Assembly (NCBI GenBank): GCA_002314605.1
Contig: DCGO01000074.1
Location: 1 to 48,344, forward strand
DNA from: Lentisphaeria bacterium UBA1776
Lineage (GTDB): Bacteria; Verrucomicrobiota; Lentisphaeria; Victivallales; Victivallaceae
DNA length: 48,344 nucleotides
Direction of reading: 5' to 3'
A program made the position numbers and the translations under genes. Shown here one piece after another: positions 23,609 through 32,120 of this stretch. Each line of letters starts with the position of its first letter. The stretch's first letter is position 1. Below the pieces are notes generated by a model that was not told the DNA's origin, did not search any database, and saw nothing but the letters and a program-made list of their open reading frames with translations.

Positions 23609-25411
23609 CTATTTTTTTTTGCTCAGTTCCGCCAGAAGTTCCATGCGTCTGGCCGGATCCCGGGTCTGCCGGAGTTCGTTCAGAATTTCTCCCTGGGACC
23701 GGGTCGTCTGAAGGCGCTGCAGATTTCCCAGACATTCCTGCATGGCTTTTTTCTTCAGCCGGGGCGTGGCAAAGGGGCCTGTTTCCGCTGCCAGCATGGC
23801 ACTGATCCGGCTGTCGGCTTCCGGGTCTGCCCCGTTCAGCATGGCGGTCACTGCGGTCGGGGCATCGGTAAATTCCCCGTTGACGGCCATCGCCAGAACC
23901 TGATTCAATGCCTGATCCGGCAGTCCCTGATGAAATTCTTCCGCCGGCAGCAGTTCGGCCAGTTCCCGTGCCGCAGATTCCTCCGAAAGCGCCAGTTCCA
24001 GCAAAGTGAACATGGTTTCCTTCCGGAGATCCTGCCGGGCCGGCTGTGCCTGACTTGCCGGAGCAGCCGGGGTGAATCTCCTCCGGGTCATCCGGGTGCG
24101 GCGCTCCAGTTCCGCTTCCAGGGTATCCTGCCCCACATGCAGCATGGCGGCTCCATCGCGGATGTAAAATTCCCGGAGGACCGGATTTTCCACGCTCAAG
24201 ATCAATCCCCCCAGCTCTTCCACCGCCCTTCCGGTCCCGGCGGCAGTCCGGAGATCGTAATTTCCGGCGAAAAAGTCTCCGAGATATTCCAGCCAGCTGA
24301 TGGAGTTTGTCACTGCGCTTTTCACCGCTTCCGGTCCGGCGGTCCGCAGCAGTTCATCCGGGTCTTTGCCGCCGGGGATCCGGATGACGCGGACCTCCAT
24401 CTCCAGCGGCAGAAGGATCTCCAGTGCCGCCCGGATGGCTTTCTGTCCGGCATTGTCCGAATCAAATGCCAGCAGGACCTGCCGTACGTCGTAACGGCGG
24501 AGCAGCCGCGCCTGGTCCGGCGTGAACCCGGTTCCCTGAGGAGCCATGGCTTGGGTGAATCCGGCCCGGTGCAGGGCAATGGTGTCCAGCTGTCCCTCGC
24601 ACAGGATCGCCTGAGCGGTTTTGTTCATGGCCTCCCTTGCAAAGGGGAGGGCATAGAGGATGTGTCCCTTTTTGAACACCGGAGTTTCCGGGGTGTTCAC
24701 ATATTTTGGGACAGTGGGGTCGCTCCCCAGCATGCGGGCACTGAACCCGACGACTTTGCCGGCATCGTTCCAGATGGCAAAAGTGAGCCGGCTGCGGAAA
24801 AGATCGTAGATCCTTCCCCGTTCCTCGTTGTGCCGGAGGAGACCGGCCTGGAGCATCTCCTGTTCGGAAAACCCCAGACTGCGGCCGAATTTGAGACCGC
24901 TGTCCCAGCCGTCAGGAGCTGCGCCAAGGCGGAATTTCTGAATGACGTCCGGCGGGAGCTGACGTGTCGCCAGATATTTTGCCGCAGGAGAATCCGGGTG
25001 ATCGTGAAGCTCATGTTCAAAAAAACGGGCGAACTCTTCATTGAGCTGATACATCCGTTCTCTGGTATTGGCCGCAGCCCGGGCGGCATGGGGATCGGCC
25101 CCGGGGGTGTTGTCCGGGATCCCCACCCCGCAGCGACCGGCCAGAAGGTGGGCCGCTTCCGGAAAGGTGATCCCTTCCTTCTCCATCACAAATTTGAAGA
25201 CGTTCCCACCTTTGTGACAGCCGAAACAGTAGAAAACCTGTTTGTCTCCGCGGACATGAAAGGAAGGGGTTTTTTCATTATGGAAGGGACAGCACCCTTT
25301 CCATGAATTTCCGCCGGCTTTCTTCAGCGGAACATAGGTGCTGATGACTTCGACAATATCGCTGCGGGTCTGGATTTCGTCGAGGATCTCCGGTGGGATC
25401 AGACCGGCCAT
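23609..25411 (-). CDS. dnaG: DNA primase
   Basis: This 600-aa primase makes RNA primers for replication. The N-terminal CHC2 zinc finger is seen as KGCCPFHNEKTPSFHV with FYCFGCHKGGN. The TOPRIM domain carries AILCEGQLDTIALHRAGF (catalytic Glu) and LLAFDSDNAGQKAI (metal-binding DxD). The C-terminal 150 residues are the divergent helicase-binding domain. The ATG at 25411 (MAGLIPPEILDEIQTRSDIV) gives the normal start of DnaG; the open frame continues far upstream but overlaps the TPR gene. It starts five bases after the TPR gene's stop. The gene ends with nine consecutive A directly before TAG (Ser-Lys-Lys-Lys). rpoD, often next to dnaG, is not here. Confidence 0.95.
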   Translation of the reverse strand: MAGLIPPEILDEIQTRSDIVEVISTYVPLKKAGGNSWKGCCPFHNEKTPSFHVRGDKQVFYCFGCHKGGNVFKFVMEKEGITFPEAAHLLAGRCGVGIPDNTPGADPHAARAAANTRERMYQLNEEFARFFEHELHDHPDSPAAKYLATRQLPPDVIQKFRLGAAPDGWDSGLKFGRSLGFSEQEMLQAGLLRHNEERGRIYDLFRSRLTFAIWNDAGKVVGFSARMLGSDPTVPKYVNTPETPVFKKGHILYALPFAREAMNKTAQAILCEGQLDTIALHRAGFTQAMAPQGTGFTPDQARLLRRYDVRQVLLAFDSDNAGQKAIRAALEILLPLEMEVRVIRIPGGKDPDELLRTAGPEAVKSAVTNSISWLEYLGDFFAGNYDLRTAAGTGRAVEELGGLILSVENPVLREFYIRDGAAMLHVGQDTLEAELERRTRMTRRRFTPAAPASQAQPARQDLRKETMFTLLELALSEESAARELAELLPAEEFHQGLPDQALNQVLAMAVNGEFTDAPTAVTAMLNGADPEADSRISAMLAAETGPFATPRLKKKAMQECLGNLQRLQTTRSQGEILNELRQTRDPARRMELLAELSKKK

Positions 25412-25416
25412 TTCCG

Positions 25417-26181
25417 TTACCGCTGCCGGATCCTGCGGCAGCGCTCCGTGACCCACTGCCTGTATGCCGCGTGGCCGGCTGAATTCTGCGCCAGTCCAAG
25501 GTAGGTCTGGTAATACGGCAGTGCCGCCATAGGCTGTCTGGCGTAGCAATCCAGATAGCGGGCGTAATTCAGAACGTAGATCGGATTGCGTGGAGAGCCG
25601 GACATGGCCAGATTCAGATTGGTCCCGCCTTCGTTGCTTCTGCCGGAAAGAATCTGGCTCACTCCCAGTTCGTTGCGGTAAACGGCCCCGGCCGCCAGCT
25701 TGGGGGACTGCCCCAGCTGGTTCAGGAGCTGCAACGCATAAAATGGCCGCAGCGACATATAGAGATTGGTGAGCAGGATGAGGGTCCCCGGATCTCCAGG
25801 TTTCAGGGCCAGCGCTTTGCTCAGTGCCAGCTGCGCGGCCGGCTGTTTGTCCCGGTCGGAGGCGTAGAGCCTTCCCAGCGTGTACTGTACTGCAAAGGAC
25901 GCAGGAGCAAGCTTCTCCGCAGCAAGAACGCTGGCCAGGGCCTTGTCCTTTTGGCCGAGACGCTCCTGGGCAACGGCACGCATCAGCAGCGCATCGTAGC
26001 GTTCGGGCGACTTCTGGACCGCTTTTTCAGCGGATTCCAGTGCCTGGGCGTACTTGCCTCCGGTCAGCCGTCTGGCCGCCTGTTCCAGCAGTTCTCCGGT
26101 GTCGTTTGGCTGGCCGCACCCGGGGAGCAGAAGCCCCAGTGCCGCCGCCGTCCCGGCAATCCAATATTTCATCCTGAACAT
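25417..26181 (-). CDS. TPR-repeat lipoprotein
   Basis: This 254-aa protein starts with a lipoprotein signal peptide (YWIAGTAAALGLLLPGC; lipobox LPGC) and then carries about four tetratricopeptide repeats, for example GKYAQALESAEKAVQKSPER, DALLMRAVAQERLGQKDKA and YTLGRLYASDRDKQPAAQLA. It should be anchored to a membrane and serve as a protein-interaction scaffold. Either of two ATG codons (26181 or 26172) could be the start; the second gives the more compact signal peptide. It lies 21 bases behind tkt and five bases ahead of dnaG, so it is in the same operon. No specific partner can be named. Confidence 0.85.
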   Translation of the reverse strand: MFRMKYWIAGTAAALGLLLPGCGQPNDTGELLEQAARRLTGGKYAQALESAEKAVQKSPERYDALLMRAVAQERLGQKDKALASVLAAEKLAPASFAVQYTLGRLYASDRDKQPAAQLALSKALALKPGDPGTLILLTNLYMSLRPFYALQLLNQLGQSPKLAAGAVYRNELGVSQILSGRSNEGGTNLNLAMSGSPRNPIYVLNYARYLDCYARQPMAALPYYQTYLGLAQNSAGHAAYRQWVTERCRRIRQR

Positions 26182-26202
26182 ATTTCCGTATGGTGTCGAA
26201 GG

Positions 26203-28245
26203 TTATTTCTGACAATCGCCGTGGCAATCCTCGCAGCCGCAGTCGCAGTCGTCTTCCATATACACTTCCTTGAAGCGCGCCAGCACCGCCTCCGGCGTGA
26301 AGCCGAACTCGGATGCCAGCACTTTGTACGGCGCCGAAGCTCCGAAGTGATCCAGACCGATGGGCAGACCGTAAGTCCCGGTGAAACGGTCCCAGCCGAA
26401 GGTGCTTCCGGCTTCCAGGGAGATCCGGATCTCGCAGTCGCTGGGCAGCACCGATTCCTGATATTCCGGATCCTGCCGCAAAAAGATTTCCTGAGACGGC
26501 ATGGAGACCACGCGGACGGCAACCCCATCCTTGCGGAAGAGCTTTGCCGCTTCCAGCGCCAGCTGGACCTCGGAACCGGTGGCGATCAGGATGATTTCGA
26601 AATCCTTATCGTCCTCCAGGACGAATGCACCCTTGGAGACATCCGCCTTTGCTGCCATTTCGGGGCTGTACGGCTCCAGATTCTGACGGGTCAGCAGAAG
26701 CGCTACCGGGCCGTCCGCCTTCAGCGCCGCCGCCCAGGCCTGAGCCACTTCGTGGGCTTCCGCCGGACGGATCACCGTCATATTGGGGATGCTCCGGAGC
26801 ATGGCGATCTGCTCGATGGGTTCGTGGGTCGGCCCATCTTCGCCCACATAGAAGGAGTCGTGGGTGAAGATGTAGATCTGATGCAGCTTCTGGATCGCCG
26901 CCAGCCGGATGGCCGGCTTCATGTAATCCGAGAAGACGAAGAATGTGGACGTGTACGGAATCACGCTGCCCTGCACAGCCATGCCGTTTCCGGCCAGACC
27001 CATGGCCAGCTCCCGGATCCCGAAGTGGACATTCTGCCCGGCATAGTTTTCGGCGGAGAAATCCGTACCGTTCTTGATATTGCTCTTGGTGGAAGGCGCC
27101 AGGTCCGCGGCACCGCCCCACAGGGCAGGGACCAGCTCGGAAGCCTTCTGGAGAATGGTGCCGCTGGAGGCGCGGCTGGCAACGGCCTTATCTACCGGAG
27201 CGGCAGCCAGCAGCTGGGCTTCCAGATCTTCCGGAAGACGCTTGTTGAGCAGCTGATCAACGAGCTTGGCACGCTGGGCGTCCGCCTCGACGAACTTCTG
27301 AAATTCCTTGTCCCACGCGGCAGCGTCCGCCTGCGCGTCGGTCACGGCCTTGCCGCAGAAATCATAGACTTCCTTTTCGACCTCGAAGAGCCCCTCGGGC
27401 ATGCCGAGGGCCTTTTTCATGGCCGCAGTTTCTTCCTGCCCCAGCGGTTCCCCGTGAGCACTGGACTTGCCCTGCTTGTTGGGGGCGCCCCAGCCGATGG
27501 CGGTCTTGCAGATGACGATGGTGGGACGACCGTCGGATTTGAGCGCCTCGGTCATGCCGGCATCGATTTTGGCAATGTCGTTGGCATCGTCGATCCGGAG
27601 CACGCGCCAGTTCAGCGCCGCAAACCGGGCCCCCACATCTTCGGAAAAGGCCAGATCCGTGGAACCCTCAATGGTGATCTTGTTGGAGTCGTAGAAGACC
27701 ACAACATTGTCCAGCTTGAGGTGGCCGGCCAGGGAGGCGGATTCATTGGTGCAGCCTTCCATGAGACAGCCGTCTCCGCACATGACGATCATTTTCGGAA
27801 GACGCAGACCGGACTTGTCCAGGCCGGTCAGGGCTTCGAAACGCTTTTCCGCCATGGCCATGCCGACGGCGCTGGAGAATCCGCTCCCCAGGGGGCCGGT
27901 GGTGATCTCCACCCCTGTTGTGTGGCGGTATTCGGGATGGCCGGGGGTCAGACTTCCCCACTGACGGAACTGTTTGATCTCATCCAGCTTCAGACCGTAG
28001 CCGAAGAGATGCAGCAGGCTGTACTCCAGCATGGAGCCGTGACCGGCAGACAGCACGAAACGGTCGCGGCCGATCCACTGGGGATTGGCCGGATTATGGT
28101 GCAAATGCTTGGCGAAGAGGGTTACCGCCATGTCGGCACAGCCCAGAGGCATCCCGGGATGGCCGCTTTTGGCCTTGTCGATGGCGTCTGCGGAGAGGGT
28201 ACGGACCGTGTTGGCGGCGCGTTTGGCAAGTTTGGCGTCAAACAT
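26203..28245 (-). CDS. tkt: Transketolase with cysteine-rich C-terminal tail
   Basis: This 680-aa enzyme transfers two-carbon ketol units with thiamine diphosphate in the pentose-phosphate pathway. The start (RTLSADAIDKAKSGHPGMPL), the TPP motif GDGCLMEG ... N (residues about 155-185), the substrate His in the early block, and HDSFYVGEDGPTHEPIEQ are diagnostic. Length is typical, but the end is not: after LARFKEVYME the protein finishes with DDCDCGCEDCHGDCQK, which contains five cysteines (667, 669, 671, 674, 678) and H675. That tail looks like a metal- or redox-active extension and is not part of the usual transketolase fold. AAGGA lies nine bases upstream of the ATG. It heads the tkt-TPR-dnaG run, divergent from ruvB. 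Confidence 0.96.
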   Translation of the reverse strand: MFDAKLAKRAANTVRTLSADAIDKAKSGHPGMPLGCADMAVTLFAKHLHHNPANPQWIGRDRFVLSAGHGSMLEYSLLHLFGYGLKLDEIKQFRQWGSLTPGHPEYRHTTGVEITTGPLGSGFSSAVGMAMAEKRFEALTGLDKSGLRLPKMIVMCGDGCLMEGCTNESASLAGHLKLDNVVVFYDSNKITIEGSTDLAFSEDVGARFAALNWRVLRIDDANDIAKIDAGMTEALKSDGRPTIVICKTAIGWGAPNKQGKSSAHGEPLGQEETAAMKKALGMPEGLFEVEKEVYDFCGKAVTDAQADAAAWDKEFQKFVEADAQRAKLVDQLLNKRLPEDLEAQLLAAAPVDKAVASRASSGTILQKASELVPALWGGAADLAPSTKSNIKNGTDFSAENYAGQNVHFGIRELAMGLAGNGMAVQGSVIPYTSTFFVFSDYMKPAIRLAAIQKLHQIYIFTHDSFYVGEDGPTHEPIEQIAMLRSIPNMTVIRPAEAHEVAQAWAAALKADGPVALLLTRQNLEPYSPEMAAKADVSKGAFVLEDDKDFEIILIATGSEVQLALEAAKLFRKDGVAVRVVSMPSQEIFLRQDPEYQESVLPSDCEIRISLEAGSTFGWDRFTGTYGLPIGLDHFGASAPYKVLASEFGFTPEAVLARFKEVYMEDDCDCGCEDCHGDCQK

Positions 28246-28381
28246 TTACAGAAATCCTTTCTTTTTTTTCGCGGAAGACTGGTATTTTCCGTCGAATGAT
28301 TTACATTAAAGACGTGTCAGGGTGTAATAGACACCACAAATACATTTTTTCAAGCAGAATTGTCGGATAAAATACGGATTT

Positions 28382-29401
28382 ATGACAGAAGAGCGATTCA
28401 TCACATCGACATTGAACCGCCGGGATCCGGCCGGAGAAAATTCTCTCCGCCCCCCCGCATTCAAGGATTTTCCGGGACAGCACAAGGTCAAGGCCCAGCT
28501 GGAACTGTTTGTCACTGCTGCCCGGGAGCGGAACGAACCTTTGGAACACATCCTTCTTTCCGGGCCTCCGGGGCTGGGGAAGACGACGCTGGCGTACATC
28601 ATTGCCAATGAGCGTGGATGCCAGCTCAAGAGTTCCAGCGGACCGGCCATTGAGAAACCGGGCGATCTGGCCGGTCTCCTGACATCTCTGCAGGACGGAG
28701 ATATTCTCTTCATCGACGAAATTCACCGGCTGCCCACCACGGTGGAGGAGTATCTGTACAGCGCCATGGAGGATTTCTTCATCGATATCATGCTGGAGCA
28801 GGGGGCCGGGGCCCGGTCCGTGCGGCTGAATGTACCTCATTTCACCCTTATCGGCGCCACCACCCGTCTGGGGCTGATCTCTTCGCCCCTCCGGTCCCGT
28901 TTCGGGATCAATATCCGGCTGGACTATTACGACACTGAGAGCCTCGCGCAGATCCTCATGCGGTCGGCGGGGATCCTCAAGATCGACATCCGGCAGGACG
29001 GCGCAGAGGAGCTGGCTTCCAGAAGCCGGGGGACGCCGCGCATTGCCAACAATCTTCTGCGCCGGGCGCGGGATTACGCCCAGATCAAGGCGGACTCCGT
29101 GGTGGACCGGAAGACGGCTTCCGAGGCATTGGGCATGCTGCAGATCGACAGCGACGGCCTGGACGAGATGGATATACGGATCCTGGAAGTCATTATCGGC
29201 AACTTCCGGGGCGGTCCGGTTGGACTCAAGAATATCGCAGTGTCCGTGGGGGAGGAAGAAGGTTCCATTGAGGATGTCTATGAACCTTTTCTGATCCAGC
29301 GGGGATTTCTGGTGCGCACCCCGAAGGGGCGTGTCGCCACGCCGAAAGCATGGGAAAAACTGGGGCTGAGACCAACTCAGCAGCAGGGGGAATTATTTTA
29401 G
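28382..29401 (+). CDS. ruvB: Holliday junction branch-migration helicase RuvB
   Basis: This 339-aa AAA+ motor drives branch migration with RuvA. Walker A is GPPGLGKT at residues 61-68; Walker B is ILFIDEIHRLPTTVEEYL; sensor-1 and arginine-finger regions appear as FTLIGATTRLGLISSPLRSRF; the C-terminal winged-helix domain ends with FLVRTPKGRVATPKAW. The N-terminus FITSTLNRRDP... LRPPAFKDFPGQ is as expected. Neither ruvA nor ruvC is adjacent. A -10-like TAAAAT (28368-28373) lies only eight bases before the ATG and the ribosome site is poor (GGA at short spacing), so the mRNA may be leaderless or have a very short leader. The Bax-inhibitor gene starts 27 bases after the stop. Confidence 0.97.
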   Translation: MTEERFITSTLNRRDPAGENSLRPPAFKDFPGQHKVKAQLELFVTAARERNEPLEHILLSGPPGLGKTTLAYIIANERGCQLKSSSGPAIEKPGDLAGLLTSLQDGDILFIDEIHRLPTTVEEYLYSAMEDFFIDIMLEQGAGARSVRLNVPHFTLIGATTRLGLISSPLRSRFGINIRLDYYDTESLAQILMRSAGILKIDIRQDGAEELASRSRGTPRIANNLLRRARDYAQIKADSVVDRKTASEALGMLQIDSDGLDEMDIRILEVIIGNFRGGPVGLKNIAVSVGEEEGSIEDVYEPFLIQRGFLVRTPKGRVATPKAWEKLGLRPTQQQGELF

Positions 29402-29428
29402 TTGTCAGCAAAAAGGAGGAGATTCATT

Positions 29429-30148
29429 ATGTACAATGAACAGGATTTTACCAGAACCGGGGTGCCCGAGGAGGCCAGCCCGGCCGCCATTCAGAATGCT
29501 TTTGTCAACCGGGTTTACGGCTGGATGTGTGCGGCGCTGGCGCTGACCGGCGGTGTAGCGTGGATTGTGGCGCATAACGAACATCTGCTGCGGCTGGTTT
29601 TTCAGAAGGGGATCTTCTGGGTACTGATTGTGGCGACGTTTGTGCTTGTAGTGAGCTTGTCAGCGGCCATCAACCGGATCTCGGCCGAGGCTGCCACAGC
29701 GGCATTCATCGCTTATTCGGTGCTGGAAGGGGCGCTCTTCTCCTCCATTTTCGCCGTTTATACCCAGGCATCCATTGCCACGACATTCTTTGCCGCAAGT
29801 CTCACTTTCGGCCTCAGCAGTCTGGCCGGATGGGCGATCCGCAGGGATCTTTCGGGATTCGGGAGATTCCTCATGTTCGCCCTGATCGGTTTCATCATTG
29901 GAACGGTCATCAACATTTTCTGGGCCAATTCGGGGTTTGAGGTTTTTCTGACCTACGCAGGGATCCTGCTTTTTGCCGGACTTTCCGCCTACGATACCCA
30001 GAAGATCAAATTCATGAGCATGAATGCCGGAGCCATGGCCAGAGAGGACGGCAAAAAGCTGGCCATCGTCGGAGCCCTGATGCTGTATCTGGACTTCATC
30101 AATCTCTTTCTCCTGCTGCTCCGGATCTTCGGGGGACGGCGGAATTAG
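29429..30148 (+). CDS. Bax inhibitor-1 (BI-1/YccA) family membrane protein
   Basis: This 239-aa integral membrane protein has seven hydrophobic segments (e.g. MCAALALTGGVAWIVAH, GIFWVLIVATFVLVVSLSAA, FLMFALIGFIIGTVINIFW) and the family's UPF0005 signature around YAGILLFAGLSAYDTQKIK and the closing LYLDFINLFLLLLRIFG, whose Asp residues form the proposed pH-sensing pair. Bacterial members such as YbhL/YccA and BsYetJ act as calcium leak channels or modulate the FtsH protease. Its role here is inferred only from the family. The ATG at 29429 has a near-perfect AAAGGAGGAG ribosome site. Confidence 0.93.
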   Translation: MYNEQDFTRTGVPEEASPAAIQNAFVNRVYGWMCAALALTGGVAWIVAHNEHLLRLVFQKGIFWVLIVATFVLVVSLSAAINRISAEAATAAFIAYSVLEGALFSSIFAVYTQASIATTFFAASLTFGLSSLAGWAIRRDLSGFGRFLMFALIGFIIGTVINIFWANSGFEVFLTYAGILLFAGLSAYDTQKIKFMSMNAGAMAREDGKKLAIVGALMLYLDFINLFLLLLRIFGGRRN

Positions 30149-30181
30149 TTGCAAACAGCTTGAGAGAGGTACACATATATC

Positions 30182-30895
30182 ATGAGAGCGCTATGGGCTG
30201 CATCGCTGCTGAAACTGCAGGAAATGGATAACAATATTGAGCGGATCCGTACCCGGCTTGGGCTTCTCCCGGCGGAACGCAAACGGATCATTGCCGCCAA
30301 AAATGCGGCGGATCAGCAGCTTGTCGATGCGGAAAAAAAGCTTGCCGTACACAGGGATGCGATCCGGAAAATGGAATCCGAGGCACAGACTCTGGAGGAC
30401 AAACGGAACCGGGTGAAACAGCAGTCCGCACTAGTCAAAAAAAATGATGAATATCAGACCATGATGCAGGAGAGTGCCATGCTGGAGCATGCCATCGGGG
30501 AACTTGAGAGCCGTATCCTGACCGAGATGGAGCGCACTCCGGTACTGGAAAAACAGCTTGCCGATACCAGGGTTGCGGTGCAGAACAAGATCCGTGCACT
30601 CAAAAAAGAGTGGCTGGAATTCGGTGAGACGGAGAAGTCTTTTCAGAAAGATCTGGCGGATGCCCGGACGGAAAGGAACGCCGCAGCTGAGTCCATTGAT
30701 GTCAAAATCCGGGAGCCGTACGAAGAGCTTCACCGGGGCAAAGACGGCACCAGTCCGGTGGTGGCCATCGCTCCGGACGGCAGCTGCGGATGCTGCTGTC
30801 TCAAGCTGACGCCGCAGACCCTGGCCACGGCCAGAGCCGGAAAGCTCGTGCATTGCGAAAACTGCCGTCATCTGGTGTATTTCGAGGATCTGTGA
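30182..30895 (+). CDS. Coiled-coil protein with C4 zinc ribbon (CT398-like)
   Basis: This 237-aa protein has a long antiparallel coiled coil (residues about 8-175, with heptad-rich segments such as KMESEAQTLEDKRNRVKQQS and ALIVKK-type turns) and a C-terminal zinc ribbon: SCGCCCLKLTP ... VHCENCRHLVYFEDL, giving the CxxC/CxxC ligand set. This is the organisation of the Chlamydia CT398 / 'zf-RING_7' family, whose crystal structure showed interactions with sigma-54 and secretion-system proteins; some members are annotated as nucleic-acid binding. The exact role is unknown. GAGAGG precedes the ATG at 30182, 33 bases after the Bax-inhibitor gene, and the stop is one base before the next ATG. Confidence 0.87.
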   Translation: MRALWAASLLKLQEMDNNIERIRTRLGLLPAERKRIIAAKNAADQQLVDAEKKLAVHRDAIRKMESEAQTLEDKRNRVKQQSALVKKNDEYQTMMQESAMLEHAIGELESRILTEMERTPVLEKQLADTRVAVQNKIRALKKEWLEFGETEKSFQKDLADARTERNAAAESIDVKIREPYEELHRGKDGTSPVVAIAPDGSCGCCCLKLTPQTLATARAGKLVHCENCRHLVYFEDL

Positions 30896-30896
30896 C

Positions 30897-32120
30897 ATGG
30901 AATACGGGAGGGGTGAGGCGTTCTGGCGCGAACTGGTCCTGCGGGGCGTTGAATCCGATGAACTGGATTACAAGTCAGCTATGGATTGGGGAGAGATGTC
31001 CAAAGCCGCCCGTGCCAAGATTGTCCGGCATGTCCTTGCTTTCGCCAATACCTTCGGCGGTTATTTGGTCATCGGAGTTGGAGAGGATGCTTCCGGAAAA
31101 CCGGTGGATTATCAGGGGATGACCCCCCGTCAGCTCCATTCGTTTGATCCTTCTGCCGTCACAAGTTATATCAATCATCTGGTGGATCCCCCGGTCAATC
31201 TGGAGATCGTCCGTCCGGAAGTCGATGGTAAAAACTATGTGATCCTGGTCATCAAGCCTTTCAACGTGCTGCCCCATGTCTGCGCCTCCGGGGTGGACGG
31301 GGAACTTCAGCAGGGAGTGTTTTACATCCGCACCAAAGGCGCATCCAGCCGTCCGGCGGTCTCGGCGCTGGAAATGCACGGGATCATTCTCCGGGCGCTG
31401 CGCTGTCAGCGGGCTCAGCTGGGACAGATGCTCCGGGGAATTCTATACGAAGCCAAAGATTTTACCGGTACCGGCGAACTGGCGGACCGGATGTTTTTCA
31501 CAGAGCAGGAGCAGTATCTCCGGTATTTTGCCCCGCGCTGGCGTCGTGTGGAACATGCGGTTCGGATGGATTGGTTTGTCCGTCCGGTGGAATATTTTGC
31601 CACGCGCTGCTCCTTCAAGCGGCTCCGGCGGGGGCTGCAGGTGTCCGTGAGCCGGTTTTTCCGGGAGGTGGAGGCGGCCCGTGTTTACGGTATTAGCAAT
31701 GCCTTGCGCACATGGTATCCGGAAGAGAATCTCGCGGCGGAAATTTTTCAGAGCGGACTCTTCTGCCGGTCCTGCAATCTGGAACTGGATGCGGAGGGAC
31801 GGCTGAATACGGCAGTGCTGAAGGAATTTCTGAGGGATGCTGCAGAATTTTCCGGCAGATTGTTTTCGGAAATCGGGATGGACGGCAAGATGCTGAATAT
31901 TTCCTGGCAATTCAATCCACCGCCGGAAATGCGCCTCTCATGGCCGGGCGGAAATTCTCCGGCATGGAGCGGAGAAGCCTTTTTGGCGGAGAGCCGGATC
32001 CCTGCCGAAGAAATGAAAAACTCTCCGGAAGCTGCGTCGGAAAAACTTTTCCGCATTGCCGGAGAGGCGTTTCTGGTGCCGGAGCAGCTTGTTTCAGCGG
32101 GTCAGGATCAGTCCCGATAA
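30897..32120 (+). CDS. AlbA_2 (Schlafen-like) domain protein
   Basis: Residues 20-165 of this 407-aa protein are an AlbA_2/Schlafen-type putative nucleic-acid or nucleotide-binding domain: ESDELDYKSAMDWG, ARAKIVRHVLAFANTFGGYL and VIGVGEDASGKPV are the core, followed by strands NYVILVIKPFNVLPH and the GVFYIRTKGASSRPA turn. In many annotations this family is called 'ATP-binding protein' or 'divergent AAA-4'. The C-terminal 240 residues have no motif I recognise; they are rich in Arg, Phe and Glu. It starts one base after the zinc-ribbon gene's stop, so the two are coupled. Its last 27 bases overlap the convergent CobS-like gene. Some AlbA_2 proteins act in phage defence; nothing nearby supports that here. 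Confidence 0.82.
   Translation: MEYGRGEAFWRELVLRGVESDELDYKSAMDWGEMSKAARAKIVRHVLAFANTFGGYLVIGVGEDASGKPVDYQGMTPRQLHSFDPSAVTSYINHLVDPPVNLEIVRPEVDGKNYVILVIKPFNVLPHVCASGVDGELQQGVFYIRTKGASSRPAVSALEMHGIILRALRCQRAQLGQMLRGILYEAKDFTGTGELADRMFFTEQEQYLRYFAPRWRRVEHAVRMDWFVRPVEYFATRCSFKRLRRGLQVSVSRFFREVEAARVYGISNALRTWYPEENLAAEIFQSGLFCRSCNLELDAEGRLNTAVLKEFLRDAAEFSGRLFSEIGMDGKMLNISWQFNPPPEMRLSWPGGNSPAWSGEAFLAESRIPAEEMKNSPEAASEKLFRIAGEAFLVPEQLVSAGQDQSR

Noticed and set aside
25951..28299. A 782-codon + strand open frame antisense to transketolase
   Set aside because: Transketolase is unambiguous on the other strand; the antisense product is Gly/His/Arg-rich without domains.
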